A stretch of 64,000 nucleotides of DNA from Anastatus disparis. Its lineage: Eukaryota > Arthropoda > Insecta > Hymenoptera > Eupelmidae. A program made the translations under genes and the position numbers. The stretch lies in assembly GCA_017163975.1 (NCBI GenBank), contig JAFFSR010000218.1, positions 8,559,501-8,623,500 of the forward strand, written 5' to 3'. Below the pieces are notes generated by a model that saw only the letters and a program-made list of their open reading frames with translations, was not told the DNA's origin and did no database searches. Shown piece after piece: positions 23,882 to 39,597 of this stretch. Position 1 is the first letter of the stretch; every line of letters begins with the position of its first letter.

Positions 23882-26736
23882 CTATTTTTTCTTTTGCATA
23901 GTGATATTTTTTAGTTATTCTTATTATTTAAAATTTGTATGCTAATAGCAAAATTAAAAGCTTTCTTTTCTTAATTAAATTAAAAATATTTATTAATAAT
24001 AAAATGGTTTAAAAATAAATTTATGAATAATATAAAATTTTTTTTTATAATCAACCATAAAATTATAATAATTAAAAAAATACACTAAATTAATTTTATT
24101 AAAACAGGTGTAAACTACAAAATGTTACTGTGCACTCTAATCATATATATAAAATATCAATAAAATATCTACGTGAGCCGGTGAGTGGCTCATTAGTCGG
24201 TAGAGCGTTGAATTTGTAATCTCGGGGTTCTGAGTTTGAATCCCGTTCTCGACAGCCGATTTATAGAAGCACCACTGTACGTTACATTAAAAATAGCATA
24301 AATATAGCGACGTTAAAAAAGAAAAAAATATATATCTACGTTAGAAAAATTAATATTGCACGAATAAAAAAATGAAAATAAACCCTGCAATAATAATTTA
24401 TGTACAATAATTTCATTTTTTTTGCATTATTAAAACAAGAAAATATAGAAAAAAAATTGTGCATCTTTTTTATATAAGTGGGTCAAATGTAATTATTTAT
24501 AAATATATGTAATAAGTACATTACGTAATTGTATTTTAACAGCAATTATACATTATTAACTTATATTAGCAGTAAAATTAACATTAAATTTTTTTTTTCA
24601 TATCTTTTAATCATTTTGCGTTGAATATAGTACACATATATGCAATAAATCACGTATATTTATATATAATTTTTCCCACGGGCAGGAAAAATAAATTTGG
24701 GAAAGTATTTAAAATAAATTTTTTTTTATTTAAGGTTTTCAAGGAAAGTTTAAGCAATGTAATAACATTGACAAGAAAAAAATGAAAATAAAAAAATAGA
24801 AGTCAGACACATAAGTAAATTAACATTTATGTATTAGATAAGTACTACATCAAAAAAATTATAATTTTAATTACGTATTGCGATAAAAATGTTCTGAAAT
24901 ATTAAACGCCCAATACTGTTAAAACATGATTATAGCTAAATTTATTAAAAACTGACAGAATTTTTGAATCATATGTATATTTATAATAACTGCATAAAAC
25001 AAAACAATAAGTTTTACTCTAGATTTTCATATAACATTTTATATTGTGAATCGGGGCGCAGATATCAATGAAAATAATATAACATTCATGCTAGTGAAGC
25101 AAAAATATTTTTTTTTTATATTGATCATCAAAAGCTAAATTTTTTAACGTCACGCCATCATTCATCGAAATATTGTCGTAAAAATATGTATTGCGATCTT
25201 AGGATTTTTTTTACTTTGTCAGTCAATCGAAATATGCATTATACAGATAATTAAAAAATCCATTCTATATAGTGGACGAGTATTGCATATTTTAAAAAAA
25301 TAAAAATTCTGTCACACATGCGACTTTATTAAATATTTCGTTCACGTGATTCAATAAGTGCGACATGTGAGAAAGCTTTTATAAAACGTATATGTATATA
25401 TATATAAATATCTCAATAAAAAATAGGACGGAGCGAACACGTTTTTTTTTTATTTTGCAAATATCAATTCACGTTGAAGAAATATTTTTATTTTCGCGCG
25501 CGAAATTTACAACTTCAAGTTTATTTGCACGAATAAAATAAAACTACCGCGATTTTTTATTTTATAAAAAAATTGGGCAGTTTTAAGTTTTACAGTTATA
25601 CAATAATCGACCGTTTAATTTTTGATTATGAAATGTTGATGACAATGATTGTTTAATTGCATATGCTGTTGCACTATTTGAAAACAGTTCTTTTTAAGTT
25701 AACCACCAGTCACGGTCATTATCAGTACCACCTTTAGAAAATTTCAAAATGTTTTTTAGTTTAGTGTGCAAAAATCTGAAATTTTTACTTGACATATGAA
25801 GGAAATAATGAACAAAGTGATTGTATTTTTAAAAAAAGCCAATACTGAAACCAATGATGTGAGAATTAACGGTGCATCGAAAAAAAATCAAGTGCGAAAA
25901 AATAAAACATGCCGACATATTCAAATTTTAATATATAAATTAAAAGATTACAAGTGATAATACTTATCCATACAATGTAAAAGATAATTATAATATAAAT
26001 ATACTTAAATAATTCGAATAGCTAAAAAAACTTAGTCTTTACCCAATTTCATGATTGTTATATACAAATTATAATATAATTTATCCTCATCCTTATTATT
26101 TTTTTTAATCAGTAAGATCGTCTAAATAAATTTCGTATTTTAGTACATTTTTATTAAAATAAAAAAAAAAAGAATTATCTATGTCACCCCGAGAAGCGTA
26201 GGTTAGCGACCTTAATTATTCTAACAAAAATTAACTGTGTAACTTCTACCTCGTATCTGTGATTTGAGAATCCTACAATATCGATATACTCAAAATAAGT
26301 GAGCTTCGATATTGATAATAAATGCACCTGCTTCTTATTTTATTGCTACAAGTGTAACGCGTATTCGTGTTCTTTTTTATTCGTTTTTTAAAAAAAATGA
26401 TCACTGACAATTCATGCTAATCAATCAATCATTAGTGAATATTTATAGGCTTCAAGGAACTTACCAACGACAAAGCGATAATATACACACGATGAGCAAA
26501 GATGAATTTTACGTGATTTCATTTTTTTTTACGTGTTAGAAAAGACTACCGGTGAATTGATTGATCAATTATTGATTGTTTGAACTTAATAGTTTTGGCA
26601 AACAGTGCATTCATTTCTTGAATTCGATTTTGAAACACACAGTTTTTTTTTTTTTTTAAGTCTGTCAATTGCAAAATTTTTTTTTTAATTCGAGTCGAAT
26701 ATCTCGCGCATTTAAACGCTAACAGCCAGTGTCGGT
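23882..26736. other. Region between proximal and distal Rab6 ends
   Basis: AT-rich, with one SINE (24175-24331) and a short imperfect inverted repeat around 25312-25370 (CACACATGCGAC opposite GCGACATGTGAG). It would be intron if the distal Rab6 exon is used and 3' UTR/spacer otherwise. AATAAA on minus at 26338-26343 may serve the proximal Rab6 transcript. No other gene was seen. Confidence 0.6.
24175..24331 (+). repeat. tRNA-derived SINE, internally deleted copy with TSD
   Basis: Diverged head (TGGCTCATTAGTCGGTAGAG, a 2-bp insertion in the A box; B box GAGTTTGAATCCCG), then GAAGCACCACTGTACGTTAC. A deletion removes the CTTTGTTCACAAAC segment and it resumes at AATAGCATAAATATAGCGAC, then GTTAAAAAAG. 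Flanked by a perfect 10-bp duplication, ATATCTACGT, at 24165-24174 and 24332-24341. Confidence 0.88.
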
Positions 26737-30800
<4,064 letters not shown>

Positions 30801-30806
30801 TTTATT
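30801..30806 (-). terminator. Poly(A) signal of FAM8A1-like gene
   Basis: AATAAA on the minus strand only 26 nt past the stop codon, which would give a very short 3' UTR. Confidence 0.6.
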
Positions 30807-30831
30807 GACAAACCTTTGGCCAGCAATTTAT

Positions 30832-32417
30832 CTATTGTTGATGGATTCTTTCATTATTAACATTATTATTATTGAAATTGATATTATTGTTGTTGATATT
30901 ATTATTATTGTTTCCGTTTCTCTGTGCATCTTCAACAACAAGAGAATTACATACTAAATCATAGCCTGTTCTATTAAACCTGAAGAAGCACAGTGCAAAA
31001 CAGATTGGAAAGAAAATAGCAAGAATTAGATTTTTTAGTATAGATCTTCCTAGAGCAGGTAATAGACCTAAATCTGTTCCAGGAACTACTAAAACTAATT
31101 CTTCATCTGGACGACCAACTGGTGTTATGTTTTTACAGTGGACAACTTTTAAACGCATTATTGATTTTCCTGGAGTTGCACCACCAATTCGTCCATTTCT
31201 TCCATGTTGTAACCATGATGCCTTTAATTAAATTAATTGTAATTAAAAAGTTATTCAATCAATTTTTAAAAAGAGGATGATTATTTCTCTACAAGAAATA
31301 GCAAAAGCAATGCAATGAACATTTTTAACCAAACGAAAAATCATACCTCAAATATACAAACAAATATTCTATGGATTAATTCTAGAATTAGAATTCCAGT
31401 AGTTATATCCATGGCCATTTTATAATCTATCTTTAAATTTGTTTGTAATATATCCAAATAATACCGTTCTAAATCGCTAAAAAAATCAATTAAATTTAAA
31501 TAATTTTTAAATTTTCATTAATATTATTTTTTTATTAATACTTACATAATGTCAAAGATATCTACTGCAAGAAATGTTATGGACAGTTTTAAAACAATCA
31601 ATAATGAAGAATCTATAAATTCAGCAACAAATCTTTTCCATATTGGAGGAATTTTATAAGTAATCCCTGAAATTTCATTAGTTTTTCTTGAGTTTTATTA
31701 CTCAACTAACAATGACTTTTAATATCAACTTTTAATACACATTCAAACGTGCTAATTAAAGCGTTTTGATAAAAATAAAATAAAATAATGCAACAAGATT
31801 ATAGAATAAACACACTAAAATTTTATTATATATTAATAATGAAAATCATCATTCAAATTATTAATTTCATAGGTACCGTGAAATACAACAGTATTTTAAA
31901 TATAACAAAAACATTTATTATGCTCCAGGTACTTGAGTTACAGTACTTGAAGTACTCGAGGTACAGTAACAACAATTCAAATATGTAAACAATATTTATA
32001 AACCTGTAACTCCAGGTGCTTCAAATTGTTGAGTTGCTGCTGGTTCATTAACTCTCCTTTGGCGTAATCCATCACCATTATCCTGTTGATTATTTGTATT
32101 TATATTTGCGTTTGCAAGTGTTGCACCAACATTTGGAGCTGCTGCTGTTGGCACAGCACCTAAACAAAATAATTTTAGTTAATATTGTTTTTTAAAAGTT
32201 TAGAAAAAATAAACAATTATGAAATATCTGAAAAATTACCGGGTGGCATAAATTGACTAGATGCAAGAATAGCTGGAACAGTAGCCATAAAAGTGTACCA
32301 TGCAGATGCCTCGAAAAGCCATTTTTCCAGTTTATTAAAATATTCTGTTCGCTGTTCACTTGGTGATAAATTTTCGTTTTGATCTTCTTTATCGTTTTGA
32401 CTTTTGCTTTCAGCCAT
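30832..32417 (-). CDS. FAM8A1: FAM8A1-like RDD-domain membrane protein, complete
   Basis: FAM8A1 is an ER membrane partner of the HRD1 ubiquitin ligase complex in ER-associated degradation. Coding exons in order: 32240-32417, 32004-32159, 31546-31666, 31347-31476, 30832-31221 (975 nt, 324 residues). Visible: a charged N-terminus followed by a conserved-looking EYFNKLEKWLFEASAWY, a low-complexity Ala/Asn/Gln linker (residues 60-111), then an RDD domain from about residue 118 with WKRFVAEFIDSS (Arg123, Asp130), hydrophobic helices near 131-152 and 173-195, the RDD signature GGATPGKSIMRLKVV (208-222) and a last hydrophobic helix ending FFPICFALCFFRFNRTGYD. The tail is a run of Asn broken by single Ile, Phe or Val. 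The RDD domain is clear; assignment to FAM8A1 rests on domain order and the N-terminal motif. A non-coding 5' exon ending near 32740 is possible (a GTAATT donor lies there on minus). Confidence 0.87.
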
Positions 32418-34126
32418 TATTATTAACTATATCTAAAAAAATAACAATTAATTAAGACATTTATTAGTAATTAATTTAAATTTTAACCAAAAAATATCTC
32501 ATTGTTTTATCTTCATAATTAGTATATTAATATTGATGTAAAATTAATATAATTTTTAACACATTTTAGTAATTAACAAGGAAAACAAAGGTAAATTATT
32601 TTGTAATAAAGCACAAAATCAATCACTGTCAATAAAATTTAACCTTAAAAATAAACACTTCATATATTTTAACAATTAATCAAAAAACAATAATAATTAC
32701 AAAAATTAAATAATTAATATGAAAAAATAGTAATTACTTGGAATCACAGTTGTATAACATAACGTAAAGAGCCCGCGATTGTCAAGTTAAAATTTTCATA
32801 TCACAGCTCAAAAAAATTATTAAACATCATTATATTACGTCAGCTGTATGTGTAAACGTAAACATTGACCGGACGAGTGGTGGGAGGACACACCTACAAA
32901 TCCGCTGATTGAATATTATCAACAATGTAATAAAACTTTTAATGGACTTTAAAATTTTGATTGACGATATAAGTACTTATTTACTATATTTTATACTTCG
33001 TATAGATTTATAAAAATTTACATAACATTTTTTTTTTTTCAATTTTCAATAATGGAATTAGACATAATTGTCTATTTGTCTTTTTTCTCCGCTGTTTCCT
33101 CAAACGAACGGAAAATGACTGGAAAAATCCCTAGTAAAAATGCCTTTAATAATAGTTTTATATCTTGCGCATGCTTTTTTAATCAAGCTATGTTGCATTA
33201 AATGATTATTTACAATTATACATTAATTAATAAGCTCAATAGCTATTATTACGATTATTAGTTTTAGAAAATTTAAATATTTAACACGCATAGGGAATTT
33301 TATCTATTTCTCTATATTTCACAATAACAATGGAATTTAAGTCTTCACAAATAATTTTAATAGATTCACAAAATGTAATCCAATAATATTGATTTTTTTT
33401 ACTTAAAAATCGTTCAAAACGTTTTATTAAGCTTATAAAAATATAATTAAATTTTAAAGTCACAAAAATCGAAAAAATAACTCTATAAATTTATATTTGA
33501 AGAATTAACACTAAAAATAGTATTTCTGATTCACTTTAACAAGTATACATTTTTATTATAAAAATAAAACAATGAGACTGAGCAACTTTGTTTTTCTTAT
33601 TTTGTAAAACGTTTAGCAATGTGTACAAAATAATTGAATTGTTGACATGAAAAATATTCTAACCTATATAATTACCCGTGTTGAAGACTTCGATACTCTA
33701 ACGATATTTCATTGAAACTAATGTTCACAAAAACATCATAAAAGCAAAAATAATCGTAATAACTATTTAACAATTGATTTTTCACCAAGATAAATAAGAC
33801 TATTGACTTGTTGCATGATTCGTTGTTACAATCAACGAATATAACTGTGGACTAAACAGGTAATAAAACCGAAACTGACCTTGACAGCGGGACTATCGGC
33901 AGAAATGACGTGGTGATGTGTAATAGGAAAAAAGTTAGTGTTTATGTTTACGTTTGTACCGATATTTAAAAACTTTTGTTAGTAATGTAGTTACTGCAAA
34001 AAGTGATTAAACTTATGTGAAGAATAAAATAATAATTAGGTATTTTATGTTTTTTTAATTTATTATGCTTACATGGTAATATTTAACTAATTGCAAACAA
34101 AATAATAAATAATTTTTTTCAGAAAT
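32418..34126. other. Head-to-head spacer between FAM8A1 and ASCIZ
   Basis: About 1.7 kb holding both promoters and probably both 5' UTR exons. The ASCIZ coding exon is preceded by a good acceptor (TTTTTTTCAG ending at 34122), so its leader is spliced from an upstream non-coding exon. CG-containing patches near 32770-32890 and 33860-33920 are candidate promoter cores. Otherwise AT-rich, with no supported gene. Confidence 0.55.
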
Positions 34127-35727
34127 ATGTCAACAATAAATAATGGTGATGAATCTATAAAATTGGTTTGTCCCTCTGTTCATGAATTGAGTACAATTAT
34201 CAACAAAGTAAAATGTGAAGAATGTAATGTGATATTTCGCAACGAACCACAATTTCGATTGCATGATTTGAAAGTTCATAAAAGAAAAAATTTAGATAAA
34301 TCTTGTAAAGAAAATGTTCGCTATCATTGTCCAGCTGAAAATTGTGTTTACGCACCAAATAACCAAAAACATTTTGCATTATACAAATATTTGAAACAAG
34401 TAATTTATAACATTTAAACGATTAATTGAATTATTTATTTTATCTTTACATTTATAATCTATGTTTTTTCAGCATTATTTAAAAGTGCATGCAGAAAAAA
34501 CTTTCACCTGTCCCAGCTGCACAAAAAGCTTTTCAACAAATGCTGCTAAAGAAGCTCATGTCAGAATATGCGGCACAGATTTCATATGTGATTGTCAAAA
34601 AATTTTCAATAGTTATGAAGCACTTTTAACTCATGCCAAACGTCACTCACATAGAGTAGATGATAAATATAAATCCAAAAAGTAAATAATATTTTATAAT
34701 TATATGTATATTTAGATTTTTCTTCTAAATAATGCATTTAATGAATTGTTCTATTCAATATTCAAATTTTTTTTTCAGAAACAATGGTAATAAAATGTGC
34801 AAACTAAATAATGTAAATATAAATAAGAGAGACTCAACAACAATGAATAATTCTAATGTTGTTCGAATTTTACCAAAACCAACTTGTGAAGTTGCTGTTC
34901 AAACAGAAGAAATTCAGACAGCAAAAAAATCAAATGCCAGCAAAAATAAAAATTTAAGAAGTCAAATTTGTCGTCAGACTCAAACAAATGATGCTCTTAA
35001 AGAAAAGCAATGTAAAAAATCTGCAGAAACTCAAACTGCTAAAGCAGTTCCAAGAGTTATTAGAGTTCGTCAAGTGGGGAAACGCAAAAAAATTTCCATA
35101 GATAAACATTCCATAATTAAGGAAGATATAAGTTTAGTGGAAACGCTTTCATCTGAATATATATTACCAGACAGTCCTTTATCACTTAGGCATGATATAA
35201 TTTTACAAGATTTGTGGGAAGAGAAAAGTACTTCAGGTACTCAAACTAGTCCAGAAAAAAATATATTTGGAGATCTTGAAGATGACTCTATGCAAAATGC
35301 TACTTATGGAATATCTAGATCTGATCCCATGTTAACAGAAGAGACTTACAGTGACAAGTTTAGCAGTATTGAAACTCAAACAGAAAAAGCATATTGCAGA
35401 TCAATTTTTGAATCTGATCCACTAAGCTCTAATAATGAAACACAAACAACTGAAAATTTCACTGGATCAATGGAACCACTTCATATTTATAATAATACTT
35501 GTACTCAAACATGTGATGAAATTTTATCATCTGATTTAGGATTATCAGACATTCAAACTCAAACAGCTTGGAATCACTTAGATGAATCTACGGTTTCTAC
35601 TGAAACACAAACAAAAGCTTTAAAATGTTTGTCTGGTTGTAACGATTCAAGCTCATGGTTTACAACTCAAACAAATCACATGGAGACTCAGACTGATTTA
35701 CTTCATATTTTTGAAGATTTAGCTTAA
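34127..35727 (+). CDS. ASCIZ: ASCIZ/ATMIN-like zinc-finger transcription factor with TQT array, complete
   Basis: In animals ASCIZ (ATMIN, ZNF822) activates transcription of the dynein light chain LC8 and is held in check by LC8 binding to its TQT motifs. Exons: 34127-34399, 34473-34681, 34779-35727 (1431 nt, 476 residues). Four zinc fingers: C30-C33-H46-H51; C68-C73-H92-H97, split across the first intron and followed by AEK; C104-C107-H120-C124; and an unusual C130-x-C132 finger with H145 and H149. The spacing and the HYLKVHAEK segment match ATMIN. The rest is acidic, Ser/Thr-rich and disordered, with ten TQT motifs (for example RQTQTND, AETQTAK, ETQTEKA, IQTQTAW, METQTDL) plus one VQT. The start is the first ATG after the acceptor at 34122. 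AATAAA at 35781-35786 lies soon after the stop. Confidence 0.92.
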
Positions 35728-36101
35728 AGTATTTAGTTTTTTAAGGAATAGAGGTGATGCAAAGGAAATATCTTTAAGTTAAATAAATGAAAATGAGTTT
35801 TTTATATTTTAATATGTAAATGCAATTATATAGCTGTACATTTTATATTATAAAACAATTATTCTTCGTTTGTGGTATTCTGCACGGTTTGCATTCGGTA
35901 ATGCGTAATTCTTTTTTCTTTTTATACTGTTATTAACGAATTTACAAGCAGAATCTCATTTGTTCAAAAAATCACTGATAAGGAAAATTAAATAACATTT
36001 CCTTTCAGGAGATGAGTTCAAGCTTCATAGGAACTTGACGCAAGTATGAACGAACTAAATAAAAAAATATTTCGGATTTTCGTTCTCAAATTTTTTTTTT
36101 C
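35728..36101. other. Tail-to-tail spacer, ASCIZ and ENTR1-like 3' UTRs
   Basis: Only 374 bp separate the two convergent stop codons, so the 3' UTRs probably meet or overlap. The ASCIZ poly(A) signal AATAAA is at 35781-35786. No gene seen. Confidence 0.6.
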
Positions 36102-38648
36102 TTATAACGCTGGCCCAGCTGCGTTATCTTCATCGAAGTCTGGTAAAAAGTCTTTGGTACGGTCCTCAATTTTATCCACGTTTTCAAGAGCTGATGCGAG
36201 TACTCTTAAATTATTTACACCTGACATTAGTTGCCTAAAAATTAAATAATCATTTATTGCATTTATGTAATGACATTTAAGTTGTACATTATTACGTTGT
36301 TATTATTATTATTATATTGTTATAAACAATTAAAATAAAATAAAATGTTTATTATAAAAAAAACTTTCAATCTAATATTTTAATGTAATATACAAAAAAA
36401 TATATTAAATTTAAGTGCCATAAACAAAATATTTTATAAAAATTATTAAGCTACCTAAGTGAAACTTCCGCCGTTGAAGCGGCTAGCCTTAAATCGTCGG
36501 CCAACTTTCGTATCCTACGTTCGGTAGTATTTATATTTCTGCAACCATTGCTCTCCACTCCTGTCGCTGCTCTAAGTTCTCTATTTTCCGTTTGTAGCAT
36601 CATAATTTCGAACTGTAAAAAAAATTAATATTTTTTGATTGTTAAGAAAATTGTTTAATTTTGTTATTTTTTTAAGATATTAAATTCATTTGTAATACTT
36701 ACAGATAAAGAATCTATTTCTTTTTTCAATGACGCCACTGTACTTTCTGCACTGATTGCACGTTTCTGCAAAATAAATTAGTAATGTTATAAAATGCCTA
36801 AACTACCAGAAACTGGTTGACTCACCCTGCTACTTTTTAAATTATCTTCTAATTGTTCCATTGCTTTTTCAAGATTCTCATTCTCTGAATGATCCATCTG
36901 TCGTCTTGATGATATTAATAATAATTCAGCTTCTAAAGCTTCTATCCTATAATTAGAAACATTGTTTAATTAAAAATTTTATTTTATATGCAATTTAAAA
37001 ACTTAAAAAATGAAGTAAATAAAATACCTGGCTAATCGTTCGTTTGCTTGTTTTCTTTCGTTTAGTAATTCAGCGCGTAATCTTTCATTTTCTAACTCAA
37101 GATCATTTTGCCGTGAATTGCGTCTCTTTTCAGATTCTGATGGTATCTGTAAAGCAAAACAATATGAGTTTATGTTGAAAATGAATACTAATATAATTTC
37201 ACCACAGAATGAATTTTAACAAAATTTAATTTGATTTGAAAAGAAAAAACTTATACCCATCGACTGTGAGATACTGGCGACCCTCGAGATCGAATCGGCG
37301 CATCGCTTAAAAAATCTGGTAAAAGTTTCGGGGTATTTTTAGGAATTTCTTCAGGCATGGAATTCACACCATCATTAGCGTTTGAATTAGATTCAGCACC
37401 TCGAGGTATTCGTAAATCAAACGGGAAACCTATTAATTATATTTCATTATTAAAAAAATATCAATTTAACATATTATAAATAATTTTTTTTTCTTAAACT
37501 TTCTAATAAATTTCACTATAAAATAGATAAATCATATTTTTTAATTTGTAATAGTTGACTAATACTAAATTAAAATTTTAAATATTAATCTATTACAAAT
37601 TATTTTAATTTTAATTGCATATATTCAACTAAATTGTATTGATACTGTTTGAAGATCAAATTATTTTACCTAAAGTTTCTGGCACATCAGCTGATTCGCC
37701 ATCAATGACATCCAGCTTTGGTAAGTCCAAAGAGTTTGGATGTGAGGGGTTTGTAACGGGACCTTTGTCCAAATGATCAGTAAGATCAAATGAAAGGCTT
37801 GAAGAATCTTCAGGAGGTTTTTTCCACTGATCATTGAGATATCGAATATGTCTTTTTTCGACATTGTTTAATGTGAAATCTGGCAAATTATCTACTTCTA
37901 CATTCGTTATGTTGGAAGAAGCTTTATCACCAAGATAACACTGTTCAATAACAAGATGATCTTGTACAAAATCTGGTAATTCTGTTGGATTTCTTGGATA
38001 TTTCCCTGTATGATTTTCGCTTGGTTCTGGAGTTCTCGATTGTGGTTCGTAAACTTTTGGTCTGGCTCCAGCAAACTGATGATTCGTTCGGTTGTCATTA
38101 TTTAAAAACTGTTTTAAACTAACTTTTTTACCTACAAAATTATAGTAAACAATTCATAAAAATATAAACTACTTAGTTAAATAAACAAGTGTGCAGACCT
38201 AATATTCATCATTAATTATATTTTTAATAAAAAAAATTACTCAAATGAATTGATATTGTTAAGATCTTAACTCATCATCATAACTTGTCAAAAGAATGTA
38301 AAAAAATATAGTGTACAAAAAAATGACTCCAATTTTTAAATTGAATCCTAAAATTCATAGAATTACATTAAACATTAATTAACTCACTAAACTAACTTAT
38401 CCACTTTTTCAATCACAAACTCCACAAAGAAATAACTTTAAAAAAAACTTGTAAAAAGAAAACGCATCAAGGAACAAACAAGGGGTAAAAAAAACAACAC
38501 AACTAAGAGTCGCCTAACCTTTGCGCTTAGTTTTTGACTCTCCAGATTTATTCCATGTAGATGTGAATTCATTATCATTATCCTGAGGTAACGTTGCTGT
38601 AACCTCAACCTCATCACCAGACGAGGCCGATGATGATGACTCGAACAT
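36102..38648 (-). CDS. ENTR1: ENTR1 (SDCCAG3)-like coiled-coil protein, complete
   Basis: If correct, an endosome/centrosome-associated trafficking adaptor. Coding exons in order: 38519-38648, 37670-38131, 37257-37429, 37028-37146, 36826-36946, 36703-36765, 36455-36612, 36102-36234 (1359 nt, 452 residues; human ENTR1 is about 435). The start ATG at 38646-38648 follows an in-frame stop. Visible: a short acidic/Ser-rich N-terminus (MFESSSSASSGDEVEV), a motif KKVSLKQFLNN resembling the FSFKEFL motif of ENTR1, a disordered middle with KLLPDFLSDAPI, then a coiled coil from about residue 256 (LELENERLRAELLNERK, further heptads) and a C-terminal helix LRQLMSGVNNLRVLASALEN. The exon structure is certain; the family name is inferred from length, motif order and the C-terminal helix as I remember them. 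An unrelated coiled-coil protein is the alternative. Confidence 0.7.
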
Positions 38649-39597
38649 CGCCCGGTTTTTCTGCTTTTGCGTGACACTTTAGCAGAATCTCCCGCGGCTG
38701 ATGATTTCTTTTCTTTCCAGTTTATACCTCTCTTTTTCTTTGACTCCTTGTCTTTACATTGTATACATATCTATACATATACGTGCAATGAAATATATCC
38801 AATGGCAATATACAGTTTGTTCTTTCTTCTCTAAATTTTCACGGTATCTTACGCGCTTACTTTACGCGTAATAAACATTAGAAATAGTATCTATTTAAAG
38901 GGACATTAAAAATAATAATAATATTGTTAGCTCCGTTTAACCTCGAAATATGATTAATTTGTTTGTTCGCTTATTCAAGTTCAAAATTTTATCTTTGACC
39001 TTGAATTTATTTATTACATTTGAGGTCCTCTATATACATTTAGTAACAATTGTAATATTTTAAAAAAATAATTAGTTATTTAATAATTTTGAATATCAAA
39101 ACAATTATAGTCAAATAAAAAGAATTTAATTATTACATTTTTTATTATCTATCTATTCACTTATTTAAAATTAAAAAATTCTAATTTACATGAATGATTT
39201 TTAATTTATTCAATACATATTTATTAAAACATTACTTAATCATTTAAATTATGGATAAACATTTTCATTTTCTTAATTCTTACTTTAACATACGCGTAAA
39301 TTACCAACAAACGTATAAAACGTCAATGAAATCTCATCTCTGGCTTATGTTGTTTGCTGTCATGCTATTAAACTACTGTGCTATACATGCACATGCATTA
39401 CAGTACAGTATTCGCGTATATCTGTTTGCATCGGTACATTTAAGTTTATTTTTTATCGGCGTTTTTTTTTCTCCATTGTTGTGATATCAGTTGGCAATGA
39501 TTTCTCAATAAATTCAAAAATGTTTCAACAATAACAACAGTAACCGAAAAGGAATAGAAGTTAAGCAAAGAAATAAGTTAAATGTTGTTATTTGAAA
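38649..39597. other. Head-to-head spacer between ENTR1-like gene and botv
   Basis: 949 bp between divergent start codons, so probably a shared promoter region. A GC-richer stretch at 38640-38720 adjoins the ENTR1-like start. A frame at 39251-39484 contains a hydrophobic run but has no coding support. Confidence 0.55.

Noticed and set aside
37670..38098. Overlapping minus-strand frames at 37670-37864 and 37907-38098
   Set aside because: Out-of-frame readings of the second ENTR1-like exon; the frame that joins in phase with both neighbouring exons is the one annotated.
39251..39484. 77-codon frame with a hydrophobic, signal-peptide-like stretch upstream of botv
   Set aside because: It lies in the divergent promoter region and its C-terminal half is translated T-rich sequence; no homologue recognised.
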